Shown here piece by piece: positions 23,806 to 33,134 of a stretch of 64,000 nt of DNA (its first letter is position 1; the number at the start of each line of letters is the position of its first letter). The translations under genes and the position numbers were made by a program. The stretch comes from Chondrus crispus (lineage: Eukaryota; Rhodophyta; Florideophyceae; Gigartinales; Gigartinaceae). The notes below the pieces were generated by a model, which had not been told where the DNA came from, searched no databases, and worked only from the letters and a program-made list of their open reading frames with translations. The stretch covers positions 1 to 64,000 of the forward strand of contig NW_005178528.1 in NCBI RefSeq assembly GCF_000350225.1, in the 5' to 3' direction.

Positions 23806-24473
23806 TGTAGCATAAAAACCCCCAGCGATAGGGGTGTATGCACAGTTCGACCGAGACCCTTGTCGATCGGGAAGACGGGGGTGAAGCGGGACACCACCTA
23901 ACCGCACCGGGCAGAGGGCCCGGGTAGCGTGGTAGAGCGGGAACGTGGTGGACGCCGGTACGCGCGAGCGGTTCGACGCCTCGACGCCCCGGCGCGGTAC
24001 TTGGTAACGATCCAGTACCGACGGGCGGAGGCGGAGCCGGCTCGTGGGCGTACCGCGAGCGTCCTCAACCCGCGCTCGGTGCCGCTCTAAGGTAGTTAGC
24101 GAGTGCTACCCTATAATAAGCGGGAAGTCCGACCTTGACGGTCGGTGGGTGACAAGTCCGTGCTTGTCCTCCTCCACCGCCGCCGGTCCGCTCCATATTC
24201 AATGTACATAATAACCTATCATAGCAGTACAGTACCGATGTACTGTAGCGACGTACTGTAGCGGTTGGTCGACACTGTAATACTGTCAGCCATCGGGGCT
24301 GATAGTACACGTGTGTGTGCGTTCTTGGGTCCCGCATGTACACGTGTACACGTGCGCCCTCTGTACTCGGGGGTACACGTGGTGGTACTGTAGAGCATCG
24401 AGCTCTACAGTAACCGATCCAATTCTGAGTTGATCTAATCTAAAATAAAGCCCCTAAGGGGGGTTATACTACA
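23806..24473 (-). repeat. 5' LTR of the large gypsy element
   Basis: The 668-bp partner of 10086-10754, about 97% alike. On the coding strand the LTR ends at 23806. The following TGGTCTCCCGACC is a likely primer-binding site, because it begins with the TGG that pairs with a tRNA CCA end; the tRNA is not identified. Confidence 0.9.
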
Positions 24474-24959
24474 GTATGTAGACATTGCAAATTTTCAGAT
24501 ATCAAGGTCCTGCTCGAGCGTAACGGCGTTTGGAATGAAGAGTCAAAAAATCTCTTGTTCGAATTCTAGAAAGGTGCTCTACTTGTGAAACAACTTCAAA
24601 ACCTGCTGCTGCTCGCAAAGTTCGCTCAGCACTATCAGCCGCGAGTTCAATGACGTTGTTTGCATCGATCACTTTCACTTGGACGACCACCGTGTATTTC
24701 ACATAATGGATTCAGTAGCTCGCCATTCAGTTAGTGATGTCGTCCCTGATATGTCCATGACGTCAGCTATACAAGTCCTGGAAACGCAATGAGTCTCACA
24801 GCTTTGGGCACCAAAAGATATCGTTTTTGACCCAGGGTTCAAAAATTCTCAATTTGCGGATTACCTGATTACCTGATAAGCATGGCATTGATGCTCGCCC
24901 AACACCACCACGTCGACATAACAAAAATGTTATAGAATCTAAGCACAAGGTCATTCGTG
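24474..24959 (+). pseudogene. Copia A integrase fragment (upstream part)
   Basis: After the gypsy insertion the copia reading resumes with integrase-core pieces (HFHLDDHRVFHIMDSVARH; then KDIVFDPGFKNSQFADYL) and ends where the DNA transposon begins. It is a fossil with several interruptions. Confidence 0.65.
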
Positions 24960-25004
24960 ATATCCCTATTGCCACTCGTGTGAAGTATACTTCACATATG
25001 ACCG

Positions 25005-25012
25005 TATAAAAG
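25005..25012 (+). promoter_or_regulatory. TATA box of the DNA transposon
   Basis: TATAAAAG lies 7 bases inside the left subterminal repeat and about 165 bases before the first ATG (25175), a good position for the transposase promoter. Confidence 0.55.
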
Positions 25013-25174
25013 GGCTCTTTGGACGGCGACCTGAAGTCTACAGTATTGATCTAAAGAATTCTGAAACATTGTATTCTTGATCCTCAGCATGTTGTGCGTC
25101 TCTCGGACATTCAAAATTAAAAATCGGTCAAGCACAGCCGAAATGGACGCGCTCACTTCGACATCGTCTCAGAG

Positions 25175-26667
25175 ATGCCATCAAACCCCTCTCCGTTGGG
25201 TAGTGGAGCTCAGCCATCACCAACTGGAACTTCAAATGGTGTTTCAGAAGGTATAACAGCAGCAGCTGAGCCGGGTCCGAACAAAAATTCCGCACAAAAC
25301 CTGCGCCTCGATGCGTCAGGTCATCCTCGATTACAAACTGTGGTCAATGGGAACGCAAGGGAACGACCAAGTGTACGAGGAAGAGGTAGGAGCTCTCAGG
25401 GACGTACTACAAGAAGAAGGGCACGAAGTGGTCGTGGAGGTGCATTGGGAAGGGGCAGAAGGCGTGCAAGCGGAGAAGGGAGGGCGGGAACAAATATTCA
25501 GGATCCAGCTTCAGGGTGGATATTTGCACCTCAAGAACCAGTGATGTGGTAATGGAGAAAGAGTTTGCGGATTCTATAATACGAGAACGTGCGAGGCTGC
25601 TTTGCAGCACAGCAGTTAATAAGATGAAGTTGCAATGCAACGATAGAGGAATCACTCCCACTCGATCAGGATTTGTGGTGCTAATAATGAACGGAATACT
25701 ACAACAACTGACTGAGTGGATGAATGAGCTTGTCCGAATGAAGAACATGGAAACAGTTATCACTATGTCAGATATGCATCGCTATGTTGCTATCCTTTTG
25801 CTTTCTCACACAACCGGATTCAGTTTTGAAAAAACTATTATGATACAGCGTCAGAACGGCTGCGTAGCGCCTTCCTTGGAGATAACAAGGATTATTGCGG
25901 ACAACATTCTTGCCTTTTCACGTACTGTACGGGGAAGCGATGGCTCGAGCACTTGGAGCGCGCAACGGGACAGAACACGGCAGCTTTAAGAGTTTGAAAG
26001 CCTTGCTTTTCGTGAATCTAGAAAAGTTTTCTTTGAGCCCATGCATTTGTTTGCGACTCTATATGATGACCTGTTTGGGACTCGGGCTTCAGATAACCAG
26101 GTCAAAATGCTGAGCTCCAGAAAAGCTGACAGAGTGGGCCACTCAGCAGATGCTGTGGCCGATGCACTTTTCAGAATTGTTTTAACCATACAATTCAGAA
26201 GACGAGGGGAACAACAGACAGAGTCTGTTCGAAAATTACTTTCTGGTTTGATGGACGGGAGGGGAGAGGAGGCTCTGAATGGATGTATAGTTACTGCCGA
26301 TCGCGGTTACGGCAAGCCCAATTTTATGGAGGTTCTTTCATCTTTCGATGTTAGCTCTGTTTTTGTAGTGCCAATTCATTTACTTCGAGTCCACTCATTT
26401 ATTGCTTCCTCCTATCTCGGTCCAAGAAGAGGAGACTTAGAAGACACAGACGAATGTACTAGTGCAAGGTCAGATGACCTGGGAAATGCTTCTGCTGGAA
26501 GCAATGCACTTACCGCGCAAAAGCCTCTGCCACCTTCGGAAGATGTGAGGAAAATGGAAGTGTTGTGGGACCGAAGAAGGAAGTTCACTATTGATGACAA
26601 CCCCGCGTTAGGACCTCATGCGTTCATTGTCACAAAAATGGTGGCTGCAGCGGGCTCTGGAAACTGA
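25175..26667 (+). pseudogene. Transposase-like protein of the DNA transposon
   Basis: ATG 25175 opens a basic, Arg/Gly-rich N-terminus (SVRGRGRSSQGRTTRRRARS), probably DNA binding. The reading then moves through other frames: 25552-25989 (a helical region, FADSIIRERARLL to ITRIIADNILAF) and 26041-26667 (the best conserved part). The latter holds LYDDLFGTRASDN, DAVADALFRIVLTIQFRRRG and VTADRGYGKPNFMEVLSSFD, which look like the Asp-bearing strands of an RNase H-fold transposase. WDRRRKFTIDDNPALGPHAF follows. Frame changes fall near 25540 and between about 25930 and 26040, and the frame closes early at 26667. I do not know the exact family. The third catalytic acid is not assigned. Confidence 0.55.
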
Positions 26668-26669
26668 AC

Positions 26670-27595
26670 GGGACAAAGAAAACTCACAGCAGTTGCTGTT
26701 CGGGAACACGGAACCGAAAAGTTCTGTAAAGTTCTTCGTTTCATGTACACGGTTCCTGAGGGGATTCAGGAAGCCCTTAAGAAATGGATTGCTGTGCCTA
26801 AAAGTAATGAGCCAATACGACACACTCTTTTCTCAAAAAAAGTGAGAAGCTTCCGGAAGTTCAAGTTTTAATGAGTGCAGTCGAACAAAAACTTCTTTCA
26901 GTATGTTCGGTTCTTACGGTCGGACAAAGGTGTGCAGACTGGTTTATTTTGCGACAGTTTCGGATAACGGGAACTAATGCTGGTCTTGTAGCAATGAGCA
27001 GCTCAGCAGTGAGGTTGTCTTTTGGTTTAGAACCGGCTTCTGCCACACGGAGAATTTGCCCGAACAATGGCTAGAAATTTTTCAACGCAGCTGGTTTAGT
27101 TCTAAGGTTTCGACAGAGCATATGATGCGAGGCAGTGCAAATGAGAATACTGTACTAGCCGCTCTCAGATCAATGAGCTTTATCAGAGGTGTTTTCGAGG
27201 TCGGCTTGCTATTCTTAAAAGATGTGCCTTTCCTAGCTTGCTCCCCAGATGGCGTCGCTATCCTGGATGAAGAAATTGTAGAAAGGCTAGACCCGTTTAG
27301 CAGTATTGACAATCATAATGTTACTGGAAACATGGGAGTACTTGCGTCTGTCGAAATCAAGACCAAGGCGACTGCACGAAGTTTAGCGAGCTCTATCTCT
27401 TTGTCATCTGGCAATCCTGTGCTTTGTACAGTTGGTGACGAGCTATTCAAAAAAATTGTCGCGAAGGAGCACATGGCTCACATGTTACAGCAAGTGATAA
27501 TTGTAGGCCTGCAAAACTCTGTCTACCTTGTTGCTTCTGAAACTGGCGTGTTGTATACAGTGCTTGCTTATCTACTGGTCTCCGAATATCATTGA
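26670..27595 (+). pseudogene. YqaJ-like PD-(D/E)XK nuclease domain
   Basis: The reading from 26871 gives QRCADWFILRQFRITGTNAG, the typical opening of YqaJ/lambda-exonuclease-like nucleases (W..LR...ITGT). After a frame change near 27060 it continues EHMMRGSANENTVLAAL, LACSPDGVAILDEE and ASVEIKTKATA. The Glu of RGSANE, the Asp of SPDG and the E-x-K of VEIKTK fit the metal-binding core of the fold. QVIIVGLQNSVYLVASETG completes the strand that follows. Such nucleases resect DNA ends. In this element it would act beside the transposase, either fused to it or as a second protein. Confidence 0.7.
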
Positions 27596-28863
27596 AACAT
27601 GTCTTGCCGCCTTAAAGTTCACTTGTGGTCCAGTTGTGTCATGGGCATACGAGGAAGGCGCACGAATACCGCAGTTTGTAAGTAGTGAACAACGCCCTGA
27701 TATTTCTTCGAGGCATTCGTTTTGGAAAATGATTGATACCCATGTCAAGGTACACGGCCCATTTGTGCCTTTGAAGCTATTCAAGCATGCTTCACAGACT
27801 TTCTATTCTAAGAAAAAAGCAGGCGTCGACGGTGCTACTCAGCAAAGAGCAATACTGCGATGCTCAACTTCTCACTTCAAGTGGGAACAGAAGCTTATCT
27901 CGCAGACTCTTAAAACGCTGGCAATTATCGCATTTATTGGCTGGCGCATGGTTTAAAGAGAAGACTTGTTGGAGTCATCTGACACATTTCGTTCACTAGA
28001 CCACTATCGTAACCTTCTAAACAAGGTGCAATCTACTGCTGACTTCATGTTTGATGTCTCTCTGGAACTGCTAAACCATGCTGCTAACATTCTGGTTGAC
28101 AACCAGCATGACACCAGTATCGTAGGAGTGGGAGAAGCTGTATCAGCTACAGAACTCGACCAGCTTATGTCTCTTGCATTTAATCGAAAGAGAAACCGCA
28201 TCAAATTTTTTAACAGCACTGACGGTGCACTGTTACGTCTCACTGTTCGTGGCCATGTACCAATGCAGCCTGGGGCGCTCAAATACTGCGCAATGTGCGG
28301 GAATCACAGAAACGGGTTTCGAGGTCACAAATCATCTTTTTCCTGCCGGATGTGCTCGGTTTATCTATGTGTAAGAATATTTACAGGTCTTCGGAAGAGT
28401 TGTTGGGACATTTGGCAATCTGTGAAGCCTTTAAAACCGAGAAAAACACCGGCTTCTTTGCCTCAAATCAGCAGCACAAACAGTTCAATTGGTCACGACG
28501 CAGAGGCCCGCAGCTACGAGGAAACGGAGAGTAGTGTGCTAATGGGTACACAAGATCAAAGTCTAATTGTCAGTGTCAGAACAGGAAACCCGGTTAATTT
28601 GTCGCAAGGGCGGTGAAAATGTCGCCAGGGGATGTTCTATCGCCCGACAGTGTGCCTGGATCAGATTCGATTTTACCAGCATCTGAAAGAAGAACGAGAA
28701 GCTCACCCTCTACTGCTCCAAGAAGGCTACAAAGCGCAGGTTCAAGTGCTGAAAAAGACCGCGCACCACAACAGCAAGTTGACGTCCGACTAGAGACAGT
28801 GGCAGTGAGCGGATTGTGGGGGGTTCCGTGAGGAGAAGCGTTCGCAAGAGGGGCAGACAGCAA
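27596..28863 (+). pseudogene. C-terminal region of the DNA-transposon protein
   Basis: Frames 27528-27956 and 27966-28616 continue coding-like sequence in the same direction. They include a cysteine cluster (KYCAMCGNHRNGFRGHKSSF ... CRMC) near 28290-28350, which resembles a zinc finger and is typical of transposon DNA-binding or ring-like tails. A Ser-rich end follows. At least two frame changes are present. No catalytic domain is seen here. Confidence 0.45.
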
Positions 28864-28923
28864 TAAGAAACGTAAAATGATATCTAAAACCCGTTGATTC
28901 TGTGCTTGAAAAGGGGTTTTAGC

Positions 28924-28946
28924 TATGTGAATTATACTTCACATAA
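28924..28946. repeat. Internal copy of the subterminal palindrome
   Basis: TATGTGAATTATACTTCACA plus TAACCG is a one-base variant of the terminal palindrome, 180 bases inside the right end. Like the left end (CACATATGACCG) it is followed by an ACCG, so it may be a second transposase-binding site. Confidence 0.6.
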
Positions 28947-29171
28947 CCGTTTTTGGAGCGTTCTCGAGAGTCTTCGAATGACAATGTTGTGACTCATATA
29001 TCTCTTCAGATTTTTATTCAAACAAGACCGCCCTTTTGGGGATGGATAGATTAAGGCTTTTCGTGTGCGGCAACGCAAGAAGTTTTGAAAAACGCTTCAA
29101 CGGGGGCAAGTACAAGCACTCAAAAGTGTATGTGAAGTATACTTCACACAACTTCCTGGCATTAGGGATAT

Positions 29172-29781
29172 ATATCTACGACTGAAACACGAAATTCCAG
29201 ACTGCTCGGCTGAAGATCAAAATTTAATTATTCAACAAGATTTACGTGTGTCGAATGATCTCTATGGCACTGATGTTTGCTCAGCTCACGAGTTGGCAAA
29301 AGCATATACAAGGCCGATTTCTGCCGGTGCATTCCCAGCTAGCATTCCTACGGATATCTTGAATGCCCATGATGAACTAATTGCCAGACAAACATTCTAA
29401 GGTCTAAATCACTGATCAGTGATTTAGACCTCAGAATGTTTGTCAATATTATCAGGAATCTCAGTCGACTGAGATTCCTGATAATATTGGCGACCTCGTT
29501 CAAGTATATATCAAACTTCAACACGAGAAGAGAGGAAAATGGTCAACACCATGTACTGTTCTCTTGATCGACAGAGCTTGCGGGACAGTAACAGTGCCCG
29601 GTAAAAATGGGCGTACAGTCTCTGCTGCAGTTGAAGATATACGAGCCGCTATCAAGTAGAATTCTGTTGCTTCAACTATTCAAGAGGCAATCGATCTCAT
29701 ATCTGTAAGCGTCGAAGAGTCCATTGAGGACATCACTGCTGTACAAAATGATGGTGTCTCTGAAACAATTCCACTTATTGA
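29172..29781 (+). pseudogene. Copia A integrase fragment (downstream part)
   Basis: Coding-like copia sequence (RLKHEIPDCSAEDQNLIIQQ and LVQVYIKLQHE-type segments) resumes after the DNA transposon. It is interrupted by a double palindrome at 29388-29489 and by the MITE at 29782. It is a fossil. Confidence 0.6.
29388..29489. repeat. Two abutting long palindromes
   Basis: Positions 29388-29415 are followed at once by their reverse complement at 29416-29443 (28-base arms, one mismatch). Positions 29444-29466 are followed at once by their reverse complement at 29467-29489 (23-base arms, perfect). There is no spacer in either palindrome or between them. Confidence 0.95.
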
Positions 29782-30179
29782 GAGCATCACCACCGGTAGA
29801 ATCAAAAAACCAAATAACCAAAATTTGATGATTTCATGTGGATTGACATCCCCACCGGTCCGACCAAATCATAAATTTTTTGGTTCCGAACCAAATATCG
29901 GAACCAAATATCAAGAATTAGGTTCCGTTTCTTCGTAATTTGATACCCTGGACAATCTAGTTGTTCAAGGCTCATTGGTCACACGAAAGGGCTTCCCTCC
30001 AAACCCCCAGAACGAAGCGTACTATACAGTATTGGCTCTCACCGGTGGCACTGTTCTTTTTGAGATATCAAATTACCAAATGACCAAACCACCAAATTCC
30101 CACCAGCCAATTGAGTTCTAGAAAAATCGTGCCAAGTGTTGTGGTTTGGTCATTTGATCACTGACCGGTGGTGATGCTC
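29782..30179. mobile_element. MITE with GAGC ends, TSD TGA
   Basis: The 398-bp segment is bounded by GAGCATCACCACCGGT at 29782-29797 and its perfect complement at 30164-30179, with TGA on both sides (29779-29781 and 30180-30182). A 3-bp target and the GAGC start match the MITE at 3167, suggesting the same Harbinger-like transposase type. Inside are CCAAAT/ATTTGG and GGTTCCG repeats and no reading frame. It sits in the copia A integrase-RT linker. Confidence 0.8.
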
Positions 30180-30182
30180 TGA

Positions 30183-30450
30183 CGCAAGCAACGAATGTGA
30201 CCAATACTATGATGATCACGATGATACACTTTCTGCTACCCCAGTTGTTGGTGACTCTATAGAAGTTTTTTGGCCACTTGATGAAACGTTCTATCCCGGA
30301 ACACTTGCATCAACCGATGATGACCAGATGTATTGCGTTGAATACAATGATGGTGAGCACGAAATACTCGATTTGAAAAACCAGAGACCAGGCGATATAA
30401 TTCTGAACACTCTGTATCTGCCCACACTTTTATTCTTGCCACCAACGAGC
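30183..30450 (+). pseudogene. Tudor-like linker module of copia A
   Basis: The copia reading between integrase and RT gives GDSIEVFWPLDETFYPGTLA followed by YCVEYNDGEHEILDL. The alternation of IEV-W, WYPG-like and V-Y-DG-E is that of a Tudor/PWWP-type small barrel, which could bind chromatin marks. It is a fossil, and the assignment rests on pattern only. Confidence 0.5.
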
Positions 30451-30610
30451 TAAAAAGGACGGAACAAGAAACACTGATTGCCTACGAGAACCTGTTTGGG
30501 CAAAGAGATTTTATGCGACATCACCCACAAGGTCTGCTGTATTTTCCTCTCACAAATGCCTTCTTGAAAGAAAAAGAAAATTGCAAAAAGACAGCGAAAC
30601 TAAGTCTTCA

Positions 30611-30655
30611 GTATATCGGATACATGAACAAGTCTTGTTCATGTATCCGATATAC
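30611..30655. repeat. 45-bp palindrome
   Basis: A 22-base arm at 30611-30632 (GTATATCGGATACATGAACA plus AG) and its perfect reverse complement at 30634-30655 are separated by a single T. Confidence 0.95.
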
Positions 30656-30699
30656 CGAAAGATGCAAATATAATAACTAGTCATGTTATTTACAACGGT

Positions 30700-32065
30700 A
30701 AGACAAACGATGACGGAACAAAAAGATGAAGGCTCGAATCGCACCACATGGAAACAAAGATGAAGAGAGGCACAACCTCAAAACCGATTCCGCAACATGC
30801 GCTCCATTTGGTATTCGCATACTGCTTTCAATTTCATGCATTTTCAAGTGGTGTCTAGCGAAGATTGATTTTACAAGCGCTTTCGTACGAACTGGAGAAG
30901 CTAAACGCGACGTTTATGTCGTACCCCAAAAGAAAGTAATAACCTTTCTCACTACTGGCTGCTGCTGACTGCAGCCTATGGCTTGGTCAACGACAACGCT
31001 AAATGGCAGGAGCAAAGTGATGTGTTTCTCAAGTCTTCGGGTTTCCTACAGCTCATATACGTTCCGCAACTGTTTTGTATTTGTGATAGAGATAGTCTCC
31101 AAGTTGTAGCTTCTAGGATTGTTGACGACATTCTCTTTTCGGGACACAAACACAAGGTTGAGAAGATTATCCGCAATATTGAAGCGAAATATATGCTCGG
31201 AACTGTCTTCTATGGCCCTGGAAGTTTCTTGTTCTATGGTCTGCAGATTTTACAAGATGACGATTTTTCTGTCACATGCCGACGATAAGCTTAACGCTCT
31301 TGAGTCATACCTCAATGACAGAAACCGAACGAAGAAGCATACAGACCAACTCAACGCGATTGGAAATGGTACATTTCGATCAGTTAACAGCTCCATTGGA
31401 TGGTAGGGTATTGCAGCATCAGCGTTCTGTGCCTTTATGCCAGTTTCCTACAACAGAGAGCCCCTACCCCGACAGTAGGTGATCTTGTCACTCAGATTAA
31501 TTCGCTTCGATTGCTGAAGAAATTGGGCACGACCATCAGGTATAAGAGACCTGCTGATCACAACAGTTATGAGCTTTCAGTCGTGGTGTTTTCCGACGCA
31601 AGTCGAAGTGCAGATCAAGGGCAGCTTAGATAGGTTTCCGGAATGCTAGTCGGCGGGTTCAGCCTTGGTTCTATTTTTCATACCCTGTCATGGTCTCCAC
31701 ACAAATCCAAAAGGCTCGTCAAGTCCATTGGAGGAGCTAAGAGTCTTGCTGCAGGTGAGGCTATAGATGAAGGCAAGGTCCTATGTAAGACGATAAGCGC
31801 TTTAATCGACATGAAGATCGATCTTAACATTGTGGTCGATTCTAAGGATTTATTTACAACCCTATCTACCTGTCGTAACTCTATCGATAGATCTATCCGT
31901 GGATATGTAAATGTAATCCAGAATGTATTTGAGACTCAGAAGATCAACCGCATGCTGTGGGTTCCTGGAAAAGTCAATTTACTTGACCCTCTCACCAAAG
32001 CCAACAGCCCTTTGGATCAAGTCTACAGCTCACTATGTTTTCAAGTGAACTATCTATCGACCTGA
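30700..32065 (+). pseudogene. Copia A reverse transcriptase and RNase H remnant
   Basis: Reading pieces match copia RT (LAKIDFTSAFVRTGEAKRDV; a VDDILFSGH active-site segment near 31120) and RNase H (VVDSKDLFTTLSTCRN and NRMLWVPGKVNLLDPLTKAN). The purine-rich AAAGAGAAGAGAAGGAA directly before 32133 is the polypurine tract. It is a fossil with several interruptions. Confidence 0.8.
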
Positions 32066-32132
32066 ATGAAGCTCTAGCTCGGCAGTTGAACCAGTTCACT
32101 GGTTGACGCCCCCTCAAAGAGAAGAGAAGGAA

Positions 32133-32450
32133 TGTGAAACATTGTGTACTCTTATCTCGTGTACATCATTTCAGTTTCAGAGTCCTGAACATTTTATGTT
32201 CATATTCAAATACCTGTCGCGTGAAGAGACTGTTCATATTTGAATACCACTTTCGCGCGCAGTTGCTTCGTAATTATTTCACTATGTTTTGTTTTTTTCA
32301 GCCGTCGTTAACAGACATTTGCCTAGCTTTGGTTCCCTATAAGTACAGTGCAACTCTGACCCGTATGATGGGGGTGTCATCTGGTCAGCAGCCACGACTT
32401 TCTCTACAGTTCAACTAAACTGATTCTGTTGTTAAGCCGTTCTTCCCATT
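32133..32450 (+). repeat. 3' LTR of copia A
   Basis: A 318-bp copy of 8262-8580 in the same orientation, about 93% alike, followed by the target duplication CTTAC at 32451-32455. Confidence 0.9.
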
Positions 32451-32455
32451 CTTAC

Positions 32456-32782
32456 TGCTCGCGCCGTCGCTCTCATTAATATGCATACAAATTGAATTGC
32501 GTCTTGTAGCTCTTGCTTGGTACCAACCGCCGAGTCGATTATGGTCAACCACGGACCTACGCCATTCAGCAGAATGGTATAGTACCCGTTGGCACCTCGC
32601 ATACGCGCTCTCTCATATATCCCACATCTCACGCCTTGTATGGGTGAGAGGTGAGATTTGCTGAATGAGGTAGCCAGCAACCTTGCCGCTCAATCATAAT
32701 AAATTAAGAAAAAGTGTAGAAGGGGCGAAAAAGTACACGTCTGATCTCAGTACCGAGAAATTATGGTTCTCAGGTTTCGCTA
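32456..32782. other. Sequence between the two copia elements
   Basis: A minus-strand frame from about 32680 gives a coding-like peptide (YERARMRGANGYYTILLNGV, then KQELQDAIQFVCILM) that ends at the copia A target site. I do not recognise it. It is probably part of an older element or gene into which copia A inserted. Confidence 0.35.
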
Positions 32783-33134
32783 AAAATCAGTTGCGCCAGG
32801 TCCCTGGATGTGATTGCTCTCAGGAGCGGCGCTTCGTAGAACGTATGAGCCCCTCGCACCGGCGAGGGGGATCGAGTTGCCAACAAGAAAACTTAATTGA
32901 TGATACTCTGATATGTTCTGCCTTCCCTCCGCGTACTCCATCCATTTCCTTCTTCCTTTTTATCAAACTTTGTCTACCCCGTCGGTCTCTTCAAGGCCGT
33001 CGGAATTAAGAGAAGACCCTTGAACTTTCGTTCAAGCCTCTGCATTTTAAAGGAGTTGCACTATGTCGTTCGGACTGACCGATGCGTAGTGGTGCGCTGA
33101 CTCACTGCGTTGTCATACTTTGATATTTTCCACA
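32783..33134 (-). repeat. 3' LTR of copia B
   Basis: On the coding strand it starts TGTGGAAAAT. It shares about 95% of its bases with 39037-39388. The inner end was set by loss of similarity on both sides. Confidence 0.85.

Larger units (their letters stand above)
10086..24473 (-). mobile_element. Large Ty3/gypsy retrotransposon nested in copia A
   Basis: The 14.4-kb element has LTRs of about 668 bp at both ends (TGTAG...CTACA), near-duplicate 5-bp flanks GTTTG (10081-10085) and GTATG (24474-24478), and gag, protease, RT-RNase H and integrase in order on the minus strand. The LTRs differ at about 20 positions (about 97% alike), so it is younger than its copia host. It is GC-rich (well over half G+C), unlike its surroundings. 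An extra 5.7-kb block between the end of pol and the 3' LTR carries a long antisense reading. The structural genes show several interruptions. Confidence 0.93.
24964..29167 (+). mobile_element. DDE-type DNA transposon with YqaJ-like nuclease (ISL2EU-like)
   Basis: The 4204-bp element has inverted ends: CCCTATTGCCA at 24964 and the complement of CCCTAATGCCA ending at 29167. A 20-bp subterminal inverted repeat TGTGAAGTATACTTCACATA lies at 24979-24998, with its complement at 29129-29148. The 4-bp duplication ATAT flanks it (24960-24963 and 29168-29171), inside the copia integrase. It carries a transposase-like reading and a PD-(D/E)XK nuclease of YqaJ type. From memory, pairing of a DDE transposase with a YqaJ nuclease is characteristic of the ISL2EU group. 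The CCCT ends also recall piggyBac, but the target here is not TTAA. About five frame changes make it inactive. Confidence 0.75.
8262..32450 (+). mobile_element. Ty1/copia retrotransposon A, split by nested insertions
   Basis: Matching LTRs at 8262-8580 and 32133-32450 lie in direct orientation, flanked by the 5-bp target duplication CTTAC (8257-8261 and 32451-32455). Gag and protease segments follow the 5' LTR, integrase lies at about 24.6-29.5 kb, and reverse transcriptase and RNase H lie at 30.7-32.1 kb. This is the PR-IN-RT-RH order of copia elements. About 14.4 kb of gypsy element, 4.2 kb of DNA transposon and a 0.4-kb MITE were inserted later. The LTRs differ at about 20 sites in 318 bp (about 93% alike), so it is old. 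Its coding parts are broken many times. Confidence 0.93.

Noticed and set aside
24964-29167. piggyBac element
   Set aside because: The CCCT ends fit, but the flanking duplication is ATAT rather than TTAA, and a YqaJ-type nuclease accompanies the transposase.
32456-32680. Host gene fragment between the copia elements
   Set aside because: The peptide looks coding but matches nothing I know. It is left as unassigned sequence.
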